Source: Pholis gunnellus
Lineage: Eukaryota; Chordata; Actinopteri; Perciformes; Pholidae
Direction of reading: 5' to 3'
Assembly (NCBI GenBank): GCA_910591455.2
Contig: OU342816.1
Span: 9,128,800 to 9,192,799 of the forward strand
Length of the DNA: 64,000 nucleotides
Shown here: in pieces, positions 22,340-34,898 of the stretch
How the letters are laid out: each line of letters begins with the position of its first letter
Numbering within the stretch: position 1 is the stretch's first letter
The notes under the pieces: model-generated
The model's database searches: none
What the model was told of the DNA's origin: nothing
What the model saw: the letters and a program-made list of their open reading frames with translations, nothing else
Position numbers and translations under genes: made by a program

Positions 22340-23498
22340 GCTGTGAAAACGGAATTAAATTAAATCTAAAGTAAAAGAATAATTTCCAATACAGCCTGTG
22401 TAGAAACAATGGTGAAAAGTTTTTGTATTAATGTTGTGTTGACAATCAACAAATGCTCAGGGGTAGTGATTCAACAGCAGCACAGTTTTACATCCCTGGG
22501 AGTGCAGGGGCAAGGATGCTACACCTTTCCTCTCTTTGTCTCCGGTCAGTTACACACACACACACACACACACGAAAATCCGTGTTGCTCTCAGGCAGGA
22601 CGTTGCAGCATAGTCGATGGTCGTTCCAGCTCTCGTCCCAGCAGGCACGAGGAAGTTGCAGAGTTCAAAGTGAGAGAGTTTAATTCCACTCTGTGGAAGT
22701 GTTGACGGAGTCGATGCAGTGAATCAGAGATGAGTGGCTCTCTGCCCGGTTTCAAAGAACAGTGAAAAAAAAGAAAAACATCCTGTAGAAGAAGGATGAT
22801 TCAATCTTTTTCTACTTTGAATTTAAGTGGCTCTTTAAAGAGACAGTGATTAGTTCTGGTGGGTGAAATACAAACACACACCGTAGGCCTATAGCATAAA
22901 CAGCTGGCAATTTTAGGGAATACTAATTATATTTTAGGAAAGATAACACTTTACACTTAGTATTTGTCCAGAATGTAAAGGATCATTCTGTTGTTAAACA
23001 TTTTCATCAGGATCAGTGACTTAAACACACATTTTCCTGGATGCTGTGATTAAACCTCTACATAAGAAACCACACCTTGATCCAGAGTCTCTTAATAATT
23101 ATTAACCAGTCTCTAACTGTGTTAGTATCATTTCTCCTACCTGTGGGAATGCTTTGCTTGACTTAAAAAAAAAACCTTCCAGCTCAAGAGGTAAAGCAAA
23201 TTGTCTACTAATCGGAACATCGGCAGTTCAATCCCTGGCTTGGTTTAGTGGTGGATGTGAATAAATACAACATTTAAAACAATTACAGAATTTATGTCAC
23301 CGCCCATTTTACAGCATTAAACCCTGTTGGATCTTTTAAAAATGGATAGTACTGCAGTTTCATCCAAACATTACATTCTTCATAAACTGACCGCTTTACA
23401 GTGTAAAAAAAGAATATAGAAGAAGAAAAGGTTTCTTGTCTTGTTCATAATAAAAACATCCTGAAGGTGCTGAACAGCACACATGGGTCACAGTTTAC
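22340..23498. other. CFAP298-EVA1C convergent intergenic region / EVA1C 3' UTR
   Basis: No coding sequence was seen. It includes (CA)n at about 22553-22573 and the tRNA-like SINE at about 23.2 kb. Some of it is probably EVA1C 3' UTR (minus strand). Confidence 0.6.
23172..23250 (+). repeat. tRNA-derived SINE-like fragment
   Basis: It has a degenerate A box (AGCTCAAGAGGTAAAGCAAA) and a B box (GCAGTTCAATCCCTGG) spaced as in a tRNA gene. A conserved SINE-type linker (ATTGTCTACTAATCGGAACA) lies between them. An A-run precedes it. The cloverleaf does not close cleanly, so this is a SINE head or tRNA pseudogene rather than a functional tRNA. Confidence 0.6.
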
Positions 23499-25362
23499 TC
23501 AACACGGGCTGCCATTCAGATAGGCGTTCATCCATATCTCCTGAATGATCATCTCCCTGCGCTCAATCCTCTCCGCCCGTTCCGCTGCCTCGCTCACATA
23601 GGTCACTTCCTCCCAGCCGTGCATCGCCTTCCTTTCCGCGGCTGAGATTAAAGAGCTTTGTGTTCCCTCTTCTTCGTCGTCATCATCTTCTTCATCCTCC
23701 TCCTCATCACTGTCCTCCTCCTGGGGGTTGACAGCCTGGCCACCGGGCGTGGGTGTGAGGCTGTGGTCGCCGAGCTGGCGCCCTCTGCAGGTCACTCGGA
23801 CCGACACAGCCAGCAGCGTGAGCATCAGACCGACGCACACGCTGGAGGTGAACAGCAGTGCTGCCATTTCTGGATGCTCTGTGTAGGAAATAAAAAAGGA
23901 AGGAGATGTATGAACATGGTTTAGATGCACACTCGTGGCGAGAAATGTTCACCTTTAATGTAGGCATAGGTCAGGAGGGAGCTGCTCATCATGGCTCCTG
24001 AGTTTTCGGGCCTTCTGGAACCTTTGGGCAGAGACTCCTCCAGATCCGCAGGAGGAGCTGCGGTAAAAATTAGAATCGCGACGTCGGATGAAATGGCACA
24101 GAAAACCCGGGAATTGCAACAGATGGCATGGTGCCGTTACCTTTTTCTGTGTCCACAGTAGGAGATGAAGTGGCGCTGAATATGTTAGGGTCTGCCTCCC
24201 TCAGTAAAGACTGTGGTACTACTGGAAGGAAGACAGAAGGGACAGTCTTTATATTGATGTGGATGGATCCATACAGATAACTGTGACTGTATCTAGAGTA
24301 GATCATTCAGCAGTATAACTTCCCACACCCAAACCTCTGCAGAAAACTGGGCACACAACGGAGTGACACTCTGAAATTATGACTGCATTCTGTCCAGTTG
24401 TGCTGATAACCAGTCTACAAGGTTAACACACATTGTTTTGTGCTCGCTGGAGCCGACAGAGCCGGTCAGTAGAATTCTGTCATCCAGGCCGAAGTCAAAT
24501 CTCCAAACTTTGATACATGAACAATGTTGCTGCATGACCGTGCCAATCGCAGGAAGTTTACCAGGATGCCAGCCTCAACCCAGCAAATCTGAGCTCACAG
24601 TCTAGTGTTTCCCGCTACTGTGTTGTTGGGTGTGACATGATGAGAACAGCTGATGGCCGAGATCAGCAGATAAGGATGTTCATTGAAAGAACTGTCACAT
24701 AATGAATAAGGCGAAAACTAAAAACGGACATGACGTGAGCTATGTTTAGAATAATATCACGGAAGCCTGTTCCTAATTTGAAGCCTCTAATTCATCAACA
24801 GGCGAGTAGTCGTATCCTGTGAACGAGGAAGCAGAACGAGTCCTACCACAAGAAGAGACCACACGGAGGTACTTCCTGGTTCCTGGAGAGCAGGGGTCTC
24901 TAAAGGTCTGGTTGCTGACAGCAACAGCACACTTCTGTTTGCTGTAGCAGGACTTGGACACCAAGTGTACAGCCTCGTGATTCAGACACTCTGTAGGGAA
25001 CAGCAAAGAGAGACTCAGAGAGCAGTCATTGAATGGATGTGTGTGTGTGTGTGTGTGATGCTCTCTCAACTTTGGGACAAATCTTACTGACGTCTACTTC
25101 AACTGCAATAGCCGAACCACGTATTTAATGTATTGCAAAGTTTCATTGTATTTTAACTATGATATCACTGTTTGTGGCAGCCCTGTATTTTTTTTGTGCC
25201 CCAGAAAAGTAAATATTTCACTCAATATCCAGATAAGTTGCTTTAAAGCATTGTTTCTTATTCTAAAATTAGTGTAATTTGGTAGAACTAACACATGAAA
25301 ATGAAATCTAGACTTTATCCCACACTAATTATACTGTATATATATATATATATACACACACA

Positions 25363-25395
<33 letters not shown>

Positions 25396-28300
25396 TCCTT
25401 TTTTCACAGCAGACTTTGACTTGGCGTACCAGGAAAAGCACAGGTGTACTCAGTAACATTAACGATGTCTGGCACACACCCAACAGGAATGCAGCCATTA
25501 GTGATGTTGTTAGTTACACCTGTGCTGTTTCTGCTATGGCGTGTCAAAATATCTGCAGTGGAAAAAAAAGAAAAAGCCTTATGTATAGTGTTTGCTTGCG
25601 TTTCTCTTTAATTAAGCCCACATTTCACGTAATTCCCCGATTGCTTTGTGTTGTAAAGCAAATTTGAGTGAACCGTCTGCCATAGGTCGTTTGAACAGAA
25701 GACAACTTGGCGTGTCACAGTCGGTCAAGTACAGTTGTAAATAACGAAATAAAAGATGGCTGAAATCCTAAAATAGCTACTTCCAGGGTCCTGGTATTGT
25801 GCACGTTGGCTCACTGTCACACTGTAATGGTTTACGGAGGCACTTGAACATAACAGAGGCATCGTTAATGTTATGAGTAACACCTGTGGTTTTCCTACAC
25901 TGACAAGTAATATGTCTGCTGAGTCATGCGTTCCTGCATAACCCGACTCAATGACACATTATCCAAACTGCAGAAAATACACTACTATGCTGCTCATTAA
26001 AATAGTGTTGGTTTTGCTCGTTTACATTAACTATACTAAGGTTTCAAAATGAATGTGAAATGTATCAAACTATATTAAAATGCAATAGATTGCCCGTTTA
26101 AACGTATAACTTAAAGCTGATCAACTTTTGAGAAAGCTAAAACTTTCCTCTTTCACAATGTAAAAGTAGCTTAAACTTACATTCCTCTTGTCAGAGCAAA
26201 GATGTGTTCGTTTTCCACCGTGTGAGAATACTGAATATCCCGTTGACTCACCAAACGGGGGTGGTCTCGTCAGGTGTGAGGGGCAGGTGTCGGGCTGGCC
26301 CAGACTTCTCCCATAGACAGCTGCATAGATGTTCAGAACCTTGGGGGGCTTACAGCGCAGGACCATCGTCTCCCCCTCACACACCACATGCCTTTTGTGT
26401 TCAGCTGAGCGGAGGGAAAAGAAAAAAACTAGGATGAAGAGGTGAAGGGGATGATTGCAGTGGGGAACTCAGGGGTTAGAGGTGGGAATTTGTGTGCATA
26501 GCTGTGTAGCTATTTCATGCTCACGCACCAGTCAATGTATGAGAGGAACTGATGCTGCAACAGGGAGTTTGATCGGGAGGGGATAACACAATAATAACAA
26601 AAGAAGGTGGGGACACACTTGGTTTACACTTGTAGTCCACATGGAGGTATTTGGTCGTGCCGGGACAGGGGTCCTTCCCAAACAGTAGGTGGTTGACAGG
26701 CAGCTGGCAATCTCTGTGGCTCTGACACTCCGACAGCAGCTTCTGCACAACAAACGCCACGAACAGTCATTTAGCAGTACGCAGGATTTGAAGCTACAAT
26801 TCACAGAGAGCACAATTTAAATTAGATGCAAAAAGAATGACGCTGACAAACGGGACAAAAAGTGGGCTGTGTTCCCCACAAAACTAAAGCACATATGGGG
26901 AGAAAACTTCTCCAATACATCAGCTAACACTGGCGAACACCCACCTATACGCAAGTGACCCAGAGAGAGTGAAAAGTGCTGCATATATCCCAGACTATTA
27001 AAACGCACCTGTAGAGCAGTAAAAGCTGAACAGCTGTGGTTGTGGGCTCTGAGCGGAGGGTCCCGGTCTGAGCTGCACAGCCGCGCCACGCCGCTCCCGT
27101 AGAAGGCGGACTGGATGGAGATGGTGGAGTGACGTGGACAGTGGAGACGCAGAGGCTGCCCGTCACACGCCTGAGCAGAGTGGCTGGTGATGATCCTGGA
27201 CAGGTAGTCTGTCACACAAGAGGCACCGGTTGGACTGGAATGTGCGTGGGAAACGTACACATGCATGTACACATTTACTAATTATTAGAAAGCCTGCCTT
27301 ATGAATTGGAGGTGTGGCATTTGAAAGAGGCTATTGAGTTGAATTATAGGAAATGTAGGATTCAACATTTTTGCTTGGCCCATACCAGAGACTCAAAGTC
27401 AAGCTGTTTTCACCATTGATTTATTTGATCTGTCTCTTGTGAGCCCCCAGACTTCATGGAAGTGCCATAAAGAAAAATCACTGGAGTAATTAACTTAATC
27501 ATATAAAAGGACAAACAATCACAGGATGCGTGTGTTTCCAAGGGACCAACTGAATCAAGTATTACTTACAGGGGCAGAAATACGCACAACGGCTAAAAAA
27601 GGATTTTAACTTTGAAGCAACCATGGACAGAGTAGTTACTTTAATAGGGGCAGGGTTGGTATTTTTGTTGAAATTCTCATTACATGCTGACAGCAATCAA
27701 TGAGTCAAACAAAAAAAGTGGCTGTCGCAGGCCTGTAATTAGCCTGCCCAATCATTACACATTCGGGCTGAATTAAACACCCTGTGGCAATAGGGGGGGG
27801 GGGTCTCAGGTGTCAATCAAGGGGGTCTCAGACACCCTTCCGAGACCTCCCGTATTTTTGCACACTGGACGGTCTAGATTTAGCAACTTTTGGAGCTACT
27901 GCTGCTCGCTACTTTCTTTGTAAAAAAAGAAACCATTTTTTTTAAATCTAGCGTATACTCTTGCTTATTTACCAAGATTACAAACCATGCCTTTAAGATT
28001 GTTGTTTTTTTTCAATCTAATGCATGTGGGTTTCGGATTAGTTTGTTTGGCCTGGTTTGACTACTGTTAGAAGTCTCATGTTGCTTTGAAAACTTCCCCA
28101 TCAAAGTGCCTGACTGCCAGATCTCTTTACTGGGTGGCAGACTCCGCCAACTGGCAGTCAACCTAATATGACCCACCTTCTGTAGGGTGGTGTGTAGATG
28201 CGATTAAGTTACCTCTGATTCAAAGTCCCTCATCTTGAGGTGTTCACACAAAATGACTCTTGGAGGACTTGAAATAGATTAGATGCACTTTAGATAAATT

Positions 28301-28688
28301 ATTAAAATTAAAAAAAAACACTCAATGCTGAGAATGGCATTGGTGCTATAGTCTCTAACACAAAATGAAACATGTATTTAACTCCTCAGTCCTCTCACAC
28401 TGTATATCTAGCCTTTACATTACCCCATCCTGAAACACTGGCAATGTGTGGAAAACAGAATGGAACCACCTTATTTATTACACCATGCATCACCTGTACA
28501 GAACCCTTCCCGTGGTCTTTAACCATTCTCATCCTACAGTTACACCCCTCCTTCTCCCACTGCACCACCACCATCATCATCATCTTACTTGAAAAGTCAG
28601 CCAGTCCACTCATGCGTCTGGTCCACAGGAGTAAAGTGAGGTAGAAGAGGCTGTGGCTAAAGTCTGGTCCGTGGCAAGGACGCGTCAT
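23499..28688 (-). CDS. EVA1C: Protein eva-1 homolog C, SUEL-lectin membrane receptor (complete)
   Basis: This is a single-pass membrane protein with two SUEL-type (galactose/rhamnose-binding) lectin domains. It binds heparin and is related to the C. elegans SLIT receptor EVA-1. There are eight exons in transcription order: 28688-28589, 27208-27009, 26742-26619, 26404-26252, 24990-24847, 24221-24141, 24057-23953, 23878-23499. All phases agree, giving 428 residues (human 441). An in-frame TAA precedes the ATG. Residues 1-34 include a weak hydrophobic signal (LFYLTLLLW). Lectin 1 (about 36-140) has ACDGQPLRLHCPRHSTIS and DPCPGTTKYLHVDYKC. Lectin 2 (about 143-240) has HVVCEGETMVLRC and DPCSPGTRKYLRVVSSC. 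The membrane span is at about 306-329, followed by a strongly acidic tract and the conserved tail IERREMIIQEIWMN. It converges with CFAP298. Confidence 0.96.
23780..23791 (-). promoter_or_regulatory. Candidate CTCF site inside EVA1C last exon
   Basis: On the minus strand, CCTGCAGAGGGC followed by GCCA fits the CTCF core. It overlaps EVA1C codons just after the transmembrane segment, so coding constraint could also explain it. Confidence 0.3.
25415..25565. repeat. Imperfect palindromic repeat (MITE-like)
   Basis: The left arm reads TTGACTTGGCGTACCAGGAA, then AAGCACAGGTGTACTC and AACATTAACGATG. The reverse complement of the right arm (about 25495-25560) reads GACACGCCATAGCAG, then AACAGCACAGGTGTAACT and AACATCACTAATG. 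The arms pair over about 60 bases with mismatches. A further copy of one arm lies at about 25857-25897. This is typical of a small non-autonomous inverted-repeat element. Confidence 0.6.
25690..25940. repeat. Second dispersed-repeat segment related to the palindrome
   Basis: CATCGTTAATGTTATGAGTA followed by ACACCTGTGGTTTTCCT (25860-25897) is almost the exact reverse complement of 25431-25467. AACTTGGCGTGTCAC near 25707 resembles the outer end of the first copy. The block CAGGGTCCTGGTATTGTGCA (about 25784-25803) has the look of a multicopy teleost repeat. The family is not identified. Confidence 0.5.
27209..28588 (-). other. EVA1C intron 1, no gene seen
   Basis: It separates the signal-peptide exon from lectin 1. 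A G run lies at 27793-27802. No coding sequence, RNA gene or clear repeat was recognised. Confidence 0.65.
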
Positions 28689-29544
28689 ATCATATTAAAC
28701 ACACTGGAAATGTCACTGTAGGCGACTGAACTTCATCAAAAAAAGAAAAAAGAAAAATTACAAAAGCGTCATCTTCTTATAGCCTGCGCGATAAAACAAA
28801 AACGTTTAGTTTGGAAGTAGCAGGCCTGGAGAGAGCCCCCGCTTCATCCATCTGTTTTCCCCGATGAAGCACCACACAGCGCCAGTGTGTGCTGGCGAGC
28901 AGCTCTCTGCAGGAATGGACCGCGGAGGTGGTTTAGTGAGAAATAGCAGCTGCGCAACAAGTTGGTCAGAAAAACTGACAGAGGCGGTGGATTAACCCGA
29001 CGCGTGGCGTTGCTCACAGTCCGACTCTCCCGCTGTTCAACACCAACGATTTGTGAGTAGATGCGCGTGGAAACCGAACGCGACTTACAGTAACAGCTGC
29101 GTGTGAATTATGGTGTGGGCGTGGCAGATAAAACTATTTTAAAGGGAAGAGGAGCGACGCACTCAATGGTGTGACGCACTGGCAGGATCTTTTATTCCCC
29201 CCCCCCACTATGTGGCACATGTTTACCTTTTGGATTATGACAAAATGCTTTCATTCAGTGAGGTTTCTCCTGTGCCTCTTTCTCTTCCTTCTCTCGCACT
29301 GCTATGAACTAACACAACATAATGTGTTTAATAGAGGTTATCAATAAGCAATATTTGTTTCTTTCTCTGTACATTCATTTTCATTTGTCATGCCATTTGT
29401 GTGAATGTGCGAATAAACAAAAATCTAACTAAAAACGAAAGATTGGCATATCTGTCTGTTTTTTTTCTTTTTAGCCTCACTATATTATATATATATATAT
29501 TTATATATACTGAGGCAGAAGAAAAATCTAAGTTCTATATATAA

Positions 29545-29603
<59 letters not shown>

Positions 29604-30978
29604 ACAGAAAGTGTGATAGCTGTCCCACGCAAAACCAATAATATAGAGCCAATGTTATTATAAACAGGAAGAAATAAACTTTCTTTTCAGGACAGCAATC
29701 CTTGAATTAGTAGGCAAGTGGTGTCAGTGACCAACACATATATGCACAGTCTGTGTGTGTCCCAAGTTGACTTCCGTGGAATTATATTTTGATTCTGTTT
29801 CTTTTCATGAAGTGTTGATGCCCTAACCATGGTGCCTTTGAAAGAAGCAGGGGGCCTACTGGGTGAATTGCTCCCCGGCCCACATCCATGACCTACTCCA
29901 TGGTAACCGGTCGAGACCTACACAGCAGTCAGGCTGACAGACGTTGGGGTCTCCACGCTCGGCTCCGCGGGGGGAACACTGGCAGTGGGAGGAACTCAGA
30001 GGTGATATTTTGCATACAAACTGGTCTACAGGCCCCCCTAGTCGGTGACATTCTCTGTGTTTTAGCTTTAGGCACCATGGGAGTGGCTCCAAACCCCCTT
30101 TTCATGTGCGGTTATCCCTCCAAAGCCTGTGGAATTTTGTTGTCAAACTCAAAATGTTTCCTGCACTTTGTTTTGAAGACAAGACTCAGACATGTAGGAA
30201 AGTCTTATGTAGACCTGTAGAAATAAGAATGACAAAATGTCATTTTTGTCCCTTGGTAAGGCTGTCTCACATCAGCAATCTACGATTCCAGTTAATGACT
30301 TAAATGTCTTTACACCTAAGAATAAGGTAGAACTTACAAATAAGTATAATATTGATTGTTAGTAGAGTTCATGTAAATGCAAAGTGTTTATTACTTTTGA
30401 AAAGATTCTTCCAAAGTTGCCATCCAGACAATCTCAACATATTAAAGCTGTCTGTTTGGCCAGACAGATGGATGATTAATATACGTCTGGCAGACAGACT
30501 TTGATCAAAGAAAAAAATTACACACGACATGTTTTTAAAACACAACCAGTTAATTAGCTAGTACAAACTAAACTAAAGACAAAACATTTGATTAGTGTTG
30601 ATGTTTTGTAACAAACAGGAAGAAGGTGAGATAAACTGAACAGGTCCGACCACAGGAAAGAAAGATCACAATTCATATTTTGAATTGCTCATATATCCAA
30701 ATATTTTGAGTCGTCTTTTTTAACGGCACAATCTTTCAAAGAAATCCTCCATGTTGGAACACACGTTTCCTGTCTAGGGAGGTTGTAAATGTACTTAGTA
30801 CATTCAAAAGAGGGAGACCCTTTGATTTGTTTGAGGGGAACACAATTGTTGAAACTGCATTAAAATGCAAAAGAGCAGATTGTCAAAGGGAAACATTTTG
30901 ACTTCAATGTAATACTTTAGTCTTTAGTTGGCTGCTGCAACACATTACAAAGAGCCAACAAGACATAGAAACAATTAC
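28689..30978. other. EVA1C upstream region and EVA1C-HAUS1 intergenic
   Basis: The first 400 bp are relatively CpG-rich (e.g. 28980-29095) and probably hold the EVA1C promoter. Next come a C run (about 29198-29206) and (TA)n tracts at about 29480-29508 and 29547-29601. Sequence at about 29870-30300 has the balanced composition of an old repeat or a non-coding transcript, but I could not identify it. No supported gene. Confidence 0.5.
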
Positions 30979-30984
30979 TTTATT
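30979..30984 (-). other. HAUS1 poly(A) signal
   Basis: TTTATT on the plus strand reads AATAAA on the minus strand, 36 bp beyond the HAUS1 stop. This implies a very short 3' UTR. Confidence 0.6.
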
Positions 30985-31019
30985 ATTTTTTCAAACAGAA
31001 ATTTACAGCTCAAACATCT

Positions 31020-33109
31020 TCACTTGAAATCCATATTCATCTCAAGTTGGGAACCAATTGCAGCCTGTAATAGAGGAAACACATCTGCATTAAAATAAAC
31101 AGTAAGCAACCACCTCTCATCCGTCATTGAATGAAATATAAAGATACTCACCAATTCTCTTTTTGCTTCTTCTATTTTCACTTGAGCAAGAGATGGGCTC
31201 TGTTGTGGTTTAGAAGGTAAAACAAAAACACACTGTCAAGTCCAATAGACAATAGAAATGTGATTTGTCAAGTTGGTTTAATTAAGGGAAATCTACGAAC
31301 ATAACCGCCATCATAAACATATCTATGATAATGTCAAAGCACTGTTGGTTGTTGGACTGTTCGGAGGAAAAACAGGAAAACAAACGTACTGGGCTTAAGT
31401 CCATGTAAGGTTCCAGTTTCTTTTTCAAGGGGATTATTTCTTGTTTCAGCGCGGTGACGTCCTACAGAGAGAAAACAAAACAAGATGCCGCATTTCAAAC
31501 CCTGAGAGCAGAAAGCGTTGCATCTTCATCACCGCGGCGCTCGATTGTGTTGCATGTGTGTAACAGCAGAAATCACCTCAGAGAGCTGCACAACAGCCTG
31601 GTGGGTGATGGATTTGTCCATGTTCCTGGATACAAGCTGAGCCTGCAGAAGATTGACAGAAGAGAGTAAAACATTATATATATATATAAAACTCTTGAAT
31701 ATCTGGGCATTTTCCTCCCCATCATTTTCAATAGCAGTATATTGTACCAATGCGTGCACTACTCAACTATCACAGATGCAGGTATAACATCACAACGTAC
31801 CTCTGCCCTCTCCCGCCTGCTGCTGAGCTCTTTAGCCTTCGCCGTAACAAAATCCATGTTGAGCATTCTCTCCTCCGCTTTAGCGCTCTCCACTGACTGT
31901 GACTTGGCGGTTTTGTTGATGTCCCTGAAGACAGTTAAGAACACTGATCACAGAAGACGTACAGGACTGTGTGTGTTTGTATTTACGATAACAACGGTAC
32001 AACATCATGATGCCAAAGCCATCATCCCCTGCCTCCGTGTTCTTACTCTTGCAGGTTGCTCCGCAGCACCAGAGTAGCACCGAGTCGATTCCTTAAGGCC
32101 CTGAGTTCCCTCTCGAGTCTCCGGTTTGACTTCTCTTCTTCCAGCAGAGCGTTGGTGAGGTTGTTCACTGCTGGCATGAAGCTAGACGAGACAAAAGAAA
32201 AATCCAAACTTTTCATGTCTTTCATCGAAGGAAACTACCGTCTGGCGAATGGACAGCAAAGGTGCAACGTCAGCGTACCTGCCCAGCGACGTGTCTCTGA
32301 CTCCGAGCACCATGGCCGTGTCCACTAAAGCAGACAGATAGTCGTCGGCGGGCTTCGACAAGCTCGCGCAGGACAGACCTACGCCTCGTAGGAGAACATC
32401 TCGGTAATGAGCGCCTGGACGGAGGAAACACAGCTGAGTTCTGAGGAAAATGCTGAGGTGTGAATCAACGGACTGTCTTACACTTGACAAAAGTACATGC
32501 AGTGAAGCATGTAAAGACACAGAATCAGCCTATTAAAATGTCTGTAGTTTTGGCCTTCATCTCTCCTTATAATAATGTACTCGCCACAGTAATTGCTGAG
32601 ATCTGGGTGACACATTGCTTAAAAGAAGCCCAATGGGACAAGAAACCCACTATCACCGGTGTGTTAAATGTGTAATAAAGTGTAAAACCTACTTTTATCC
32701 TATAAAATAAGTGTTGCTGTTGGTTTCTACTGTCAGATAGTCTTCTTAAATTACAGACTAAAACTCTGCAATCTGAATTTCCCTGCATGTATCTGTGCTA
32801 TGCGTCAGTCACTCACCCTCGGACTGGTACTCGGATGCTTTCTGTTTGAGGTCCTCTGAGAGAAGCGCCGTGTCACTGCAGCGGGCTTCACTGCACTGTG
32901 CCAGCTGGTACAGGACGTCCACCGTCCTAGTGTTGACCTCAAAGTGTGGCACCGGCTGATCTCCAAACACCGTGCTGAGCCAGCTGTTCACCTGGAGGAG
33001 CGACATGAAAACATGAGGGTAAACAGAAGCCAACAGCGATCACTGCATTAACTTATTATGTTATTGTTATTAAAATACTGATCGTTACCTTCTTGATCTT
33101 CTCGCACAT
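31020..33109 (-). CDS. HAUS1: HAUS augmin-like complex subunit 1 (complete)
   Basis: This subunit of the eight-protein augmin complex recruits gamma-tubulin to spindle microtubules for branching nucleation and supports centrosome integrity. There are nine exons in transcription order: 33109-33089, 32991-32817, 32414-32279, 32181-32047, 31924-31801, 31642-31577, 31461-31390, 31199-31152, 31064-31020. Every phase agrees, giving 273 residues (human 278). The first coding exon is only 21 bp (MCEKIKK). Recognisable blocks are VFGDQPVPHFEVNTRTVD, LSEDLKQKASEY, DDYLSALVDTAMVLGV, PAVNNLTNALLEEEKSNRRL, LGATLVLRSNLQEDINK and PSLAQVKIEEAKRELA. The sequence is mainly charged heptads, as expected for the coiled-coil augmin foot. 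It diverges from MIS18A. In human the gene is on chromosome 18, so its place here is unusual. Confidence 0.97.
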
Positions 33110-33920
33110 TGTGAATAAAAAGGTAACGACGACCACGACGAGTGGCTTCTTTACGCGTTTAAGTCGTCCAACAGCCCTAAAAACAACACCGACTAGTTTT
33201 CCCTCTTTGATTTAGCGCCCCCGAATTCAATCTAATAACTTCCGGGTCACTAGCCAATGAGACGCTGGAGCAAATGTTGAAACTACTTTTGGTGGAAACA
33301 ACTGTTTGAATTTTTGAATTTGATGAAATTAGACGAACATTGGTAACAAATTGACGAATAATGCAAATGTAAGACAATAAAGCTCTCTCTGTTTCCGGTT
33401 CACGTTCCCTCTTGGCTCCCAAAGATAAAGATTACATCAAGATAGTTCACGTCGGTTCCCCTGAGATAACCTTTTCACACGCTTATGAGAAACGTATATA
33501 ATGACTAAATAAATGACTGGGTGTTTTTTTGTTGTTTTAATTTTATTTGGCTGTATAATACACACATACATATACATACTCAACCCAGTAGGGTAAAATC
33601 GATTCCAATGACAAATATTGGCTCTTTTCGTATATTATATTAATTGTGGTTAATATAAAACGTGCATTATGTATCATATATGTGAAATATATATCATATA
33701 ATACATACACATATGTATCCTATGTTGCTGAAGGTTCATATATGGTTCTTAAGATTCAGGTGTGAAAACAAAACGTATGACTTGACGAAAGTGGAAGTAC
33801 ATAGAATCACTCATCTCGCGTTGTTTGGCTACCTCAGTGATCTCCGCTTCAACACCACCAACCACCCGCGTAAGTTCAAAACAGCTTGTTTGGGAAAAAC
33901 CTGGTAGGACTTCGGTAGAA
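33110..33920. promoter_or_regulatory. Divergent HAUS1-MIS18A intergenic/promoter region
   Basis: 811 bp separate the two start codons. Near HAUS1 lie a CCAAT box (GCCAATGAG, 33254-33262) and two TTTGAA hexamers (33305-33310, 33313-33318), which match the cell-cycle CHR element. A GC-rich patch (TTTAGCGCCCCCG, about 33211-33223) resembles a degenerate E2F site. The middle (33530-33720) is AT-rich and featureless. The MIS18A transcription start is not evident. Confidence 0.45.
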
Positions 33921-34857
33921 ATGGCGGCGAGGGAAAATGTGTTAAAACACCGACAGAAAATGGTTAACACCACGTTTGAGTCGAGTATAGACTCCACCGC
34001 CGTCGAAGAAAAGTTGTTTGGCCAGGAGGACGAGGACGGGGACGACGGACCCGTGGTCTTCATCTGCGGGAAGTGCAAGCTGCCTGTCGGGGATTCAATG
34101 TCGTGGGATGGAAGCGAAGACGGACAAAACCAAATAAGACTGAAGCGTGAGTAACGTTACTTTGACAGTTTGATGGCTAACGTTAGCTTGTATGGTAGAA
34201 AAGTCAGACAGGATGGTGCATTCAAATGCCGTTGTAGAGGCTGGGAATTTACGCATGTTTTCGTTACCTTGTGAACACAATGCTTTGTGATGTTTTGGTC
34301 TCAGGGGTCACTGACAACGTCGTGGTTGGAGAAGACACTCGGCTGCATGAAGCGACTAAACGATCTCTCTGGTAAGAATGTCATGTCCGGTAACGTTATC
34401 TAAATATTTAGATCATTTCACTCAGGTAAAAGTACCAGTGCAACAATGTACAAATACTCCATTTAATTTAAAAGTATGCATCAAATTTGACCTAAAAATT
34501 CAGAAGTAACATCACAGAAATGTACTTTTAAGTGTTCATTATGCAGCAGGGTTGCTCCTGTCAGAGTTTATACTGTGGTATATTATATTAATGGCTTAAT
34601 CTTGTAAACAACATGTTACACTATAGAATAGAAAGGCCTCATTTAAGATAGATGTTTTTTGTGTGAAATATGATTCTGCCAAGTAACTAGTGACTTAAGC
34701 TGTCACATAACTGTAGTGGAATAAAAAGTACCAGTAAAAAACTACATTTTGTTACCTTTCCCCAACCACAATACTCTCCAAACAAACTGTTTCACATGTC
34801 TAAATGTGTTGTGTTTTTAAAATACATTGACAAACAACCTACTGGTGTTTTGTAGTT

Positions 34858-34898
<41 letters not shown>

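Larger units (their letters stand above)
24991..26251 (-). other. EVA1C intron containing (TA)n and palindromic repeats
   Basis: No exon is needed or seen, because the flanking exons join in phase 1. It includes (GT)n at about 25039-25057, (TA)n/(CA)n at about 25335-25393, and the palindromic repeat sequences described separately (25.4-25.95 kb). Confidence 0.7.

Noticed and set aside
23172..23250. Functional tRNA gene
   Set aside because: The A and B boxes are present but the stems do not pair well, and an A-run and SINE-like linker are present. Called a SINE fragment.
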